Assembly (NCBI GenBank): GCA_023548195.1
Contig: JAJHZJ010000028.1
Location: forward strand, 3,421,001-3,485,000
DNA length: 64,000 bases
Origin: Bettongia penicillata ogilbyi
Lineage: Eukaryota; Chordata; Mammalia; Diprotodontia; Potoroidae
Direction of reading: 5' to 3'
Notes under the pieces: generated by a model
What the model was told of the DNA's origin: nothing
Databases searched by the model: none
What the model saw: only the letters and a program-made list of their open reading frames with translations
Shown: positions 43,907 through 52,430 of the stretch, in pieces
How the letters are laid out: each line of letters starts with the position of its first letter
How positions within the stretch are numbered: the first letter of the stretch is position 1
Translations under genes and position numbers: made by a program

Positions 43907-44103
43907 GTATCACTACTGTCCTCACCATGTCTACAATCATCACTGGTGTTAATGCCTCCATGCCCCGAGTCTCCTACATCAAGGCCGTGGACATCTACCT
44001 GTGGGTCAGTTTTGTGTTTGTGTTCCTCTCCGTGCTGGAGTACGCAGCAGTGAACTACCTGACCACCGTACAGGAGCGGAAGGAGAGGGAACTTCGAGAC
44101 AAG
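43907..44103 (+). CDS. GABRR1: GABRR1 exon: TM2 pore and TM3
   Basis: A 197-bp exon that completes Gly201 and encodes residues 202-266. TM2 continues with [13 protein letters not shown], where the leucine at 206 is the 9' gate residue. A short loop ([14 protein letters not shown]) leads to TM3 at about 228-250 ([20 protein letters not shown]). The exon ends in the start of the intracellular loop ([11 protein letters not shown]). The acceptor AG is at 43905-43906. The donor is GTGAAA at 44104, weaker than usual. If the intron were kept, translation would add six residues and stop at 44122-44124, giving a protein without TM4. Confidence 0.98.
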
Positions 44104-44535
44104 GTGAAAAACTTCTTTGTGTAAACTTTGAGCTTGTGATTGGCAATCAGATCTCACATTTTCTCTGAAACTTTGGTCTGGTGGTTCTCAAAGTGTGACC
44201 TAAGGACCTCAGGGTCCCCAACAATACCTTTTCAAGGTAACTATTTTCATCATAGTACTAAGATGCTATTTGCCTACTAAAATATTCTCCCTTTTCCAAC
44301 TACATATCTGCACGAGGCTGAATTTTCTTCCTGTACTTCAACCAAAACAACCTATCACAACAGATTGAACGCAGTAGATATGAGAATCTAGTTGTTGATC
44401 GAGCCAGATGTTAAAGACATTTGCAAAAATATATTTAAAATACCACCATTCTCACTAATTTGTTTTTATTTTGGAAAATAATTTCATAAAAAAGTTATTT
44501 ATGTTAACATGTAATGGATTTGTTATTGTTACTTT

Positions 44536-44550
44536 AAAATAAATGATTAT
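44536..44550. repeat. Target-site duplication, left copy, 15 bp
   Basis: AAAATAAATGATTAT immediately before the half-L1; identical to 47441-47455. Confidence 0.9.
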
Positions 44551-45300
44551 GGGGCGGAGTCAAGATGGCGGAGTAGAAAGACGCACGTTTACAAGCTCCG
44601 AACCACATCCCCTAGAATTAATGTAAAAAGAGATCCCCATAAGTTCTGGATCACTGTAAGGTGTGCAGAAACAGAGTGGAAGAGATTTCCGTTCCAGAGA
44701 GCCCTGGAGAGCCATCCCCAGGGTCCGTCAGCCCTGGAAAGTGGACCCCACCCCAGCGCTGCCCTGGCCACGGCCCCAGAGAAGCTGATCCGAGTAGCCT
44801 TCAGGGATGGAAGCTCCGGCGGCCGGGAAAGTCCCTCCACCCACAGAAGCTACAGGTCAGTGAGAGAGACGGCTGGCCGAGGGGAGCAGGGTGTCTCCAT
44901 GACTCGGGCCTCCTCAGGAGGAAGCGGCGGCGGCAGAGGAGGGGGCAGGAAGTGGCGGAGGCAGAGGCGGGGGCGGCGACGGAGGCAGCTGTGGCACAGC
45001 GGCAGCCGGGACTCCCCCAGCAGCAGACAGGATCTTCATTACTGAGAGTCTCTGCATAAACCCCCTGAGGGAGCTGAGCCTGGGAGACGGCCCTGCCCCA
45101 CCCTGCTCCATTACTGAAGGTCTCTGCATAAAGCCCCTGAGGGAGCTGAGCCTGGGAGGCGGCCCTGCCCCCACCCCAGCACCAGAACTAAAGCTCACAT
45201 TGATTAGCAGCCGCGTGGTGCGGAAAGCCCATTTGAATCTCAGAGCCCAAGCACTAGCTGGGCGGATCTAGGCGGGGGTGGATAGGAATCTCAGAAGTCA
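44551..45300 (+). promoter_or_regulatory. Half-L1 5' UTR, probable internal promoter
   Basis: It is the most GC- and CpG-rich part of the window, with (ggc)n-like runs at 44920-44995. It contains a tandem duplication: 'ctctgcataaa...ccctgagggagctgagcctgggag' occurs at about 45050-45088 and again at 45122-45160. L1-type elements carry promoters in the 5' UTR; activity here is inferred. Confidence 0.6.
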
Positions 45301-45368
45301 AGTAACTGGCTGGGAAAATGCCTAGAAAAGGGAAGAAAAATAAGACTATATAGTGTTTTTTCCAACAA

Positions 45369-46419
45369 ATGCAAATGATCCCGACTTTCAGATCTGACGA
45401 CGACGAGGACATATTCTTGCCATCAGGGAAAGATGTGGAGGGCGGGGCCTCAGTACCCCTGACATCCCAGGGGGATGTTGGGTGGGCTCAGGCCTTGGAA
45501 GAGCTCAAAAAGGATTTTGAAAAGCAAGTTAGACAGGTGGAGGAAAAACTGGGAAGAGAAATGAGAGAGATGCAAGAAAAGTATGAAAAACGGGTCAACA
45601 CCTTGGTAAAGGAGACCCAAAAAAATGCTGAAGAAAATAACACCTTGAAAAATAGGCTCACTCAATTGGCAAAAGAGGTTCAAAAAGCTAATGAGAAGAA
45701 TGCTTTCAAAAGCAGAATTAGCCAAATGGAAAAAGAGGTTCAAAAGCTCACTGAAGATAATAGTTCTCTCAAAATTAGAATGGAACAGATGGAGTCTAAT
45801 GACTTTACGAGAAATCAAGAAATCACCAAACAAAACCAAAAGAATGAAAAAATGGAAGAGAATGTGAAATATCTCATGGGAAAAAATAACTGACCTGGAA
45901 AATAGATCCAGGAGAGACAATTTAAAAATTATGGGACTACCTGAAACTCATGATCAAAAAAAGAGCCTAGATATCATCTTCCATGAAATTATTGAGGAAA
46001 ACTGCCCTGACATTCTACAACCAGAGAGCAAAATAAGTATTGAAAGAATCCATCAATCACCACCTGAAAGAGATCCAAAAAGAGAAACTCCTAGGAACAT
46101 TGTGGCCAAATTCCAGAATTCCCAGGTCAAGGAGAAAATCTTACAAGCAGCTAGAAAGAAACAATTCCAGTATTGTGGAAATAAAATCAGGATAACTCAA
46201 GATCTAGCAGCTTCTACATTAAGGGATCGAAGGGCGTGGAATAGGATATTCCAGAAGTCAAAGGAACTAGGACTTAAACCAAGAATCACCTACCCAGCTA
46301 AACTGAGTATAATACTTCAGGGGAAAATATGGTCTTTCAATGAAACAGAGGACTTTCAATCATTCTTGATGAAAAGACCAGAGCTGAAAAGAAAATTTGA
46401 CTTTCAGACACAAGAATGA
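45369..46419 (+). pseudogene. Half-L1 ORF1 protein, one frameshift
   Basis: The first frame (45369-45893, 174 codons) has an acidic N-terminus followed by a coiled coil of heptads rich in Glu, Lys, Gln and Leu (about residues 38-165). The second frame (45931-46419) encodes the RRM-like and C-terminal domains of L1 ORF1p, including GLPETHDQKKS, an ERIHQSPPERDP-type segment and a KPRITYPAKLSI end. ORF1p is a trimeric nucleic-acid chaperone that coats LINE RNA. The break is at an A-run near 45881-45886: one base too many puts a stop in frame at 45892. Otherwise the gene looks nearly complete, suggesting recent loss. Confidence 0.85.
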
Positions 46420-47440
46420 GAAGAAGCATGAAAAAGTAAACAGAAAGAGAAGTCTTAAGGGACTTACCAGAAATGAACTGTTTACATTCCTACATGGAAA
46501 GACCATATTTGTAACTCTTAAAACTTTTCAGTACCTGGGTAGTTGGTGGGTCCATACACACACATGTACACGCATGCACGCACACACACATACACACATG
46601 CACACACATACAGAGATAGAGAGCTTGAATTGAATAGGATGGGACCATATCCTAAAAGAAATTAAGGTAAATGGTGAGAGAGAAATGTAGTGGGAGGAAA
46701 GAGGGTGAAATGGAATGGGGTAATTATATGTCATTTAAGAGGCAAGTAGGAGACTTTTTAGTGGAGGGAAAAAGAGGAGAGCTGAGAAAAAAAAACAAAA
46801 GCAAAAAACAAGAAGTTTACCCCCATCACATTTGACTAAAGGAAGGAATAAAATGCATACTCATTTTGGTATGAAAACCTATCTTACAGTATAGGAAAGT
46901 GGGGGAGAAGGAGATAAGCAAGGGGGGGATGATGGAAGGGAGGGCAAAGGGAGGAGGGAGCAATTTGAAGTCAACACTTGGGGAGGGACAGGATCAAAAG
47001 ACAGAATAGAAACAATGAGGGGCAGGTTAGGATGGAGGGTAATTCAGTTAGTCTTACACAACACGACTATCAGGGAAGTCATTTGCAAAACTACACAGAT
47101 ATGGCCTATATTGAATTGCCTGCCTTCCCAAAGGGAATGGGTGGGGAGGGAGAGATGGGGAGAATTTGGAACTCAAAGTTTTAGGAACAATTGTTTAGTA
47201 TTGTTGTTGCTACTAGGAAAGAAGACATACAGTTAATGAGGAACAGAAAGTCATCTGGCCCTACAGGAGAAAAGAGAAGATGGAGACAAGAGAAGGGAGG
47301 GATGACAGAAGAGAGGGCAGATTGGAGATAGGGAAAATTAGATTGCTTGGGGTATTGGGGTGGGGGGAGGGGATAAAAGGGGAGAAAATTTGGAACCCAA
47401 AATTTTGTGAAAATGAATGTAAAAAGTTAAATAAATAAAT
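46420..47440 (+). other. Half-L1 3' region
   Basis: Non-coding, purine-rich. A (CA)n-like microsatellite lies at 46553-46615 and G-rich runs at 46910-46960 and 47355-47380. It ends with an A-rich tail. Confidence 0.75.
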
Positions 47441-47455
47441 AAAATAAATGATTAT
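47441..47455. repeat. Target-site duplication, right copy, 15 bp
   Basis: AAAATAAATGATTAT, identical to 44536-44550. Confidence 0.9.
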
Positions 47456-47496
47456 TCTTTATCAGCTTTAGTGTCTAATATGGTAAATATGGATGT

Positions 47497-47541
47497 GTGT
47501 ATATATATTATATACATAGATATACATACACACACACACAT

Positions 47542-47617
<76 letters not shown>

Positions 47618-47618
47618 C
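47497..47618. repeat. Compound (CA)n/(TA)n microsatellite
   Basis: Alternating ca units then about 25 ta units. Open frames over it on both strands are artefacts. Confidence 0.95.
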
Positions 47619-47734
47619 ACATAAATATAAGTTCTTTGGGATGCTTAAGAATTTTTTGGAGTGTAAAGGGGAGCCTGAGACCAAAATGTTTGAGGACTGC
47701 TGCTTTGGCCTGTTTAGTACAGTGAGACAATATG

Positions 47735-47940
47735 ACATGGTGCAAAAAATATTGGATCTGGAAAGAATGAAAGAATGTAGCTTCACATCCTGGCTCTCTG
47801 TCTAACTGTCTGTGTATCTTTGGACAAGTTACTTAACCTGGGCCTCTGTTTCCTAATCTAAAAATGTTGGGGTGTAGGGGATTGAACTACATGATCTTTA
47901 AGGCCCCTTTCGTATTTAGGATCCTTTGATCCTTTCTGGG
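47735..47940 (+). repeat. MIR-type SINE fragment
   Basis: It reads 'tggacaagttacttaacctg', 'cctctgtttcctaatctaaa', 'tgatctttaaggcccctttc'. Sense, diverged. Confidence 0.7.
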
Positions 47941-47984
47941 TAAGTCTAAATCTGTAAAAGCACTTAATAGTTAATACATAGAGA

Positions 47985-48066
47985 GGGTGTCCCAAAGGTT
48001 TTTGTGGAGTTTTATACTATCAAAATTTTAAGCTATTAAAACTTCACAAAGACCTTTGGGACACCC
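47985..48066. mobile_element. Mariner-like MITE, 82 bp
   Basis: Near-perfect inverted repeat: 'gggtgtcccaaaggtttttg' at the left and 'aagacctttgggacaccc' at the right, with an AT-rich centre that is also self-complementary. The flanks read 'acatag' and 'ctatgta', extending the symmetry. The 'gggtgtcccaaa' terminus is typical of mariner-family ends. Too short to encode anything. Confidence 0.8.
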
Positions 48067-48139
48067 TATGTAGCCCTCTAAATTTTACCAAGTGCTTTAG
48101 ATCTATTTGATCTACACATACATTTCCCATTTTTCCCCT

Positions 48140-48560
48140 GCTGGATTGCCCAATATGCCAATTTATGTCCCTCTGTTACTACAAATTGCATTTCAAAGTC
48201 TGTCTCCTACAGAAAGCTTTCTCTAATGCAGGGGTGGGGAATCAAGCCCTTTAGGTTCTCAAATGTGGCCCTTTTACTGAATCCAAACTTCACAGAACAA
48301 GAGAGTTCACAGGGATCAGTTCTCTGAAGTTGGGACTCAAAGGGCCACATTTGAGGACCTAGAAGGCCACAGGTTCCCCGCCCCCCTGAGTAGCTACTTA
48401 GCAGTACAAGTCCATGCCTCCTCCTCTACTATATTCTTGCAATTGCTGTATTTATTGATATACATTTATGTTGTTTCCTGTATTCTATTATAATCTCTTT
48501 GAGGGTAGGACTTACAGTTAATCTTTAATGTGTCCTCTCAAGCACCTGAAACGATAGGTA
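48140..48560 (+). repeat. L2 3' end split by a MITE
   Basis: 'gtctgtctcctacagaaagc' on the left and 'taatctctttgagggtagga' plus 'cctctcaagcacctgaaa' on the right are parts of one L2 3' end, separated by the palindromic element at 48229-48388. Confidence 0.6.
48229..48388. mobile_element. Palindromic hAT-like MITE, 160 bp
   Basis: Long inverted repeat with ends 'caggggtggggaatc' and 'ggttccccgcccccctg', and inner arms 'ctcaaatgtggccctttt' and 'caaagggccacatttgag'. The central loop has 'cttcacagaacaagagagtt'. Both arms run most of the length, so the RNA would fold into one hairpin. Target duplication not evident. Confidence 0.75.
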
Positions 48561-49420
48561 CTATGCTTCACAAAATATAGTTACATGCCATTTTTGTTCC
48601 TAATTTTTTTTTTATTAAAAAGAATTACAAAGAAGTTGGAATTGCTGCCCTTGGGGTATGGCATCAATATTTCAAAGGAAGTAGTTATCCCTTTCACATT
48701 CGGGTTAAGGGTGTGGTACCCCTGTTATCTGGAAAATCCTCGGAAAATTTTTTGGCCCTCCCTTCATACCAGAGATGTCTGAATTATGATGGCACTAAAA
48801 GATAAAACATGTTGATATTATACAATACTATAAATATATTTTATACATTTCCAAGTTTCTAAACTTTGTGTCATCTGCTGTCCTTCCTGTGTCTGTGGCT
48901 TCCACAAAATGCCTCCAAAATTCTCATTTAATTTTTTTATGCCAACTCATACCATGGGGACAGTCATGACGTAGAAGGGATAATTGTACTAGGACATCCT
49001 AGATGTTCACAGCCAGGCCTGTGTCACCACCAATATTGGTGCTAGCCTGGTGATATCTGTCTACTACCTAATGTTTTTCCCTCATGAATCAGTTGGTAAA
49101 GCAATATTAAAGGTTGAGGAATATTACACCATGGCTGTAGTAGGCACCATGTTTGAGATCACTTCCTATGCCACTGCTCAGTTCCAAAAGTAACCTAGTT
49201 TATTCAGAGTGCCACCCTGCCTGTTAAAGATGGTTAGTGGGTCCTGACTCCGAGTCAACAATGGCTTTCCTTATCCGTGGGTGTGTGTGTGTGTGTAGTG
49301 TGTGTTTTAAGGTAGACGGAAATGCAACATTCTTTAATTACAGAAGTGCTAATTTTGGACTGTCTAAGAACAGCCACACTGAATTAGTTTTTCCTGTTGG
49401 TCTCTTTGCCATGTTCACAG
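48561..49420 (+). other. End of last GABRR1 intron
   Basis: Mostly unassigned. A stretch at about 48985-49195 stays open in one + frame and encodes a hydrophobic sequence (LVISVYYLMFFP in the middle) ending at a stop; no family was recognised. A (TG)n run lies at 49279-49306. The acceptor CACAG ends at 49420. Confidence 0.5.
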
Positions 49421-49711
49421 CTTCCCTGTACTTGTGGTATACCTCAGCCCAGGGCCATGATGATGGATAGCAGCTACAGTGATGGAGAGGTGAACGATCT
49501 AGGAAATTATGTCTCAGACCATGGAGATAAGCAAGACCGGATGATGGTACAGCTGGCTTTGGGTTCTGAGAGAAATGCCATTAGGAGGAAAAGCCAGCGC
49601 AGTTATGTGAGCATGCGAATTGACACCCATGCCATCGATAAGTACTCCCGGATAATATTCCCAGCTGCATACATCTTATTTAATTTAATATACTGGTCTA
49701 TTTTCTCATAA
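49421..49711 (+). CDS. GABRR1: GABRR1 last coding exon: intracellular loop and TM4
   Basis: The last 291 coding bases give residues 267-362 and a TAA at 49709-49711. The exon opens with LPCTCGIPQPRAMM, continues through the acidic and polar M3-M4 loop (SYSDGEVNDLGNYVSDHGDK, QDRMMVQLALGSER, RKSQRSYVSMRID), then THAIDKYSR and the TM4 helix (about 343-360), ending in YWSIFS. The loop is the least conserved part of these receptors; even so, the YSDGEVNDL and YVSMRIDTHAIDKYSR stretches are those of rho-1 rather than rho-2. One serine seems to be missing after QRS relative to human. The phase-0 junction follows exon 43907-44103. Confidence 0.97.
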   Translation, partial: LPCTCGIPQPRAMMMDSSYSDGEVNDLGNYVSDHGDKQDRMMVQLALGSERNAIRRKSQRSYVSMRIDTHAIDKYSRIIFPAAYILFNLIYWSIFS

Positions 49712-50330
49712 ATGTTAGTCATTCTCAAAATTTCCCTGCTCTACACAGTAGGTGCTCCAAAAACAATGACACAAATAATCTAAAAAGAAAATGATGGGAA
49801 AACACTTCATTCAATGCTGTGGATAGGATAAAAAGAACCCAGGGCCCACTTCTGTTTTCACTTACTTCCTATATATGGCACTAATGTCATATTAAGTAAT
49901 CATTAAGTCAAATCACATGTATCAGGCATTGATTGTATGTACACTATACTATTATAATACATATACTCAATGACATTTGATGATAGTAATATAATTAGTC
50001 TAAAAAAATATATATAGTACTGTGATGTGGGTTTATTTCTTATTTCTGATCCTACCAAAATTCTTTTTCTGCAATCCATTTTCACTTGGATCCTAGAACT
50101 CTATGTCCTTGCTTATTTCTACTAATACTGCTTAATTCAAATAAATATGTTTATATTCTTTAAAATGAACAATCTAAAATGCATTGATATGGGACCTAAA
50201 TACCCCTAAAGCACAATTTTTAACTAAAGTGGGGTCTTCCTCTACCCCACTCCCCCAGATTAACAGACATTTGATTGTGGAGTGATTAAAGAATGACCAA
50301 AATTTAAAGAATTATAATAGAATAAAACCT
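49712..50330 (+). other. GABRR1: GABRR1 probable 3' UTR with poly(A) signals
   Basis: AT-rich sequence after the stop. AATAAA hexamers occur at 50140-50145 and 50321-50326, both plausible 3' ends. Which is used cannot be told from the sequence. Confidence 0.5.
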
Positions 50331-50397
50331 GGCACAAAAGCTTTTTTGGACATGAACTTAATTTGTCCCTGAGGGTTCAGAAAGCACTTGAGAATTA

Positions 50398-50745
50398 GCA
50401 TTTAGGTGGCTCAGTGGATACAGCACTGGACTGCTGGGTAGTCAGGGAAACCTGAGTCTGAATCTAGCCTCAGATGTGTGTGATCCTGGGCAAGTCATTT
50501 AAACTCTCCTTGCCTCAGTTTCCTCAGAGGGGATAATACTAGCACCTATCCCCCAGTGTAGTTGCGGAGGTCAAATAAGATATTTGTAAAATGCTTAGGA
50601 CTGAATTGTTCAGTCTATTTTTGACCCTATTCGGACTTTCCTTGGCAAAGATACTGGAATGGTTTGCTATTTCCTTCTCTAGCTCATTTTATTTATAGAT
50701 GAAGTAAGCTATCCACTGCACCACCTAGTGCCCGTCTGACACACA
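50398..50745. repeat. MIR-type SINE and antisense tRNA-headed SINE
   Basis: 50398-50602 is a sense copy ('tggctcagtggatacagcac'). 50607-50735 is an antisense, shortened SINE ('ggcaaagatactggaatgg', head complement 'ccactgcaccacctagtgc'). Confidence 0.75.
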
Positions 50746-52430
50746 GTAAGCACTATATAAACATTAACTATTAACAACTTCACATCATTAAACCTGGAGA
50801 TACATGGACAGATGACAATTATCAAAATGTTTAGGTTAACTGAATGTCAGACGAACCAGATTTTGCTCTAGTTATTTGGTTTCTTCAAGAGTAAAGACTG
50901 TTCCATTCATAGAATGTTCTATCTGTATCTACCTCTACATGTGGAATGTGGCAGTTGTAGCCAGGCAACTGGTGATTTTTCATATAAAAAGAAATTTCCT
51001 GGTGCAGCACTTTACATAGCTTTCCAGAGTTATATTGGTCACCATTCTGATTTTGTCCTGAACTTAAATTTCACTTTCTGTTCATGATGCTTTTATTCTG
51101 GATACACATATCCAGCTTCTACCAAGCCCACAGGATGAAGTATTATTGAGGGCAGAGTATACTAGAATCAAACTTAAGAATCAGTCTCCACTTTTACTTA
51201 AGTATAGCTGAAATCAAGTAAGAGGCAGGGTGCTGATAAAATGTTAAATCTCTTCCTGGATCACATATGTATACATATAATCACAAAAAATGGATTAAAT
51301 GTACATCATTTACATACTTGGGCCCGTAAAACAAAAAGACTAGATAACAGTGACTACTGTGTTTTATTTGGCAGTCGATAATGCTGCAATAGTCTCTCCT
51401 GGCTGAGTCCTGAAAGTAGAAAAGGATACAATTCATTCTTCATCCAAAAAATAAAGTGCTTCTCAGTTTTCATAACCCACAAGAACGACATTCACGTTTT
51501 TTGTTGTTTCTGAAGTTTGTGTTTATTTTAAGGAAAGTAGCTGCTGTTGATTAACTGAACTGTCAAAGGACAAGCTTCGCTTTTATCCTTAGATTGAAAA
51601 AGGGAACAGAATAAGAATACAAGCTTTCAACAGAGGAGCGTGGACACAGTTTCATCTCCCTTATGAAGCATTTATCGAGCTACTCATATTCCCAAGGGAT
51701 AGGAACCTAGTTACTGACTAAGAATTGTCACCCTAAAGCTTTATTTTTCTACCTCACCTCTGTTTAAAAATTCAACATTGTGTGCTTGTATTACCATGAC
51801 TTCAACCTAACCTCAAACTGGGATGACACCTTGTTACTTTAAAAATGCACTGCCATTAAAAAGAATAATTTACTTTGAAAATGAAAGAATTTGTTAATGA
51901 AAGAAAGTGAAAGAAAAGCATTATTAAATTTTCCAAATTTTCTGAAAGCATGCTCTCTGAATGGTTTAGAAACAAGTCATCATATTCCATTGAAATCTAA
52001 AATTGATATAAACTGCATTTCCCATCACAACATATACATGTACTTATCTTTTGTATTCATTTGTTTGGAGTACCATTACAAAGAACAACACCCTAATGAA
52101 AAGAAAGGCATCTGCTATGATAAGTATTTATCTGAAAAGTAATACACTTTTGAATATACCTCACCCATTTAACTACCAAGGCCAGAGCACTATGTCCCCC
52201 TCAAAAGGTAGGAGAACCTTTAATAATTTTTATTCTACTTTGTTAGCCTTATGTAGACTGACTAGCTATTGTAGGGTAATAGATTCATGTTTTTGCAAGA
52301 ATTCCGTTCCACATGGTCCTATGCAAAAATGTTATCATCAAGAGTTTATACACTGGGACTGGGCAATAATTCTAAAAATAAAAAATTTTCCTGTCAAGCA
52401 CATTAAAACAACTCATGCACTTTAACACTT
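50746..52430. other. Intergenic DNA between GABRR1 and PM20D2
   Basis: No gene or clear repeat recognised. Several short open frames near 51891-52425 show no domain. Confidence 0.5.

Larger units (their letters stand above)
44551..47440 (+). mobile_element. Half-L1 (ORF1-only LINE), full length at the 5' end
   Basis: It starts GGGGCGGAGTCAAGATGGCG, a typical L1 5' terminus, and has a CpG-rich 5' UTR to about 45300. An ORF1-type coding region follows at 45369-46419, then about 1 kb of non-coding sequence and an A-rich end (gttaaataaataaat). No endonuclease or reverse transcriptase (ORF2) is present, and the 1 kb after ORF1 has no long frame. A perfect 15-bp target duplication flanks it. This structure matches the half-L1 (HAL1) class known from other mammals, which relies on L1 for its reverse transcriptase. 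It lies in the last GABRR1 intron, same strand. Confidence 0.85.
44176..47702 (+). mobile_element. hAT-like transposon relic hosting a half-L1
   Basis: The left end 'tggtggttctcaaagtgtga' and right end 'ccaaaatgtttgaggactgc' are imperfect inverted repeats of the type seen in hAT elements (a ggttctcaaa core). The relic itself is under 650 bp once the half-L1 (44551-47440), one target duplication and the microsatellite near 47500-47612 are removed. No transposase frame remains. Confidence 0.6.

Noticed and set aside
43903..44157. Antisense open frame across the TM2-TM3 exon
   Set aside because: Shadow of a conserved exon.
44589..45198. GC-rich open frames as a novel protein or CpG-island gene
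   Set aside because: They lie in the half-L1 5' UTR and overlap in both directions through low-complexity Gly/Arg/Pro codons.
45450..45920. Long antisense open frame (156 codons) over the half-L1 coiled coil
   Set aside because: It is the shadow of the Lys/Glu-rich ORF1 heptads on the other strand; the sense strand matches ORF1p.
47452..47805. Tyr-Ile and Thr-His repeat proteins on both strands
   Set aside because: Produced by the (CA)n/(TA)n microsatellite; no unique coding sequence.
17029..49711. Assignment to GABRR2 or GABRR3
   Set aside because: The 2' pore residue is Pro, the M3-M4 loop has the rho-1 YSDGEVNDL and YVSMRID stretches, and PM20D2 is the neighbour.
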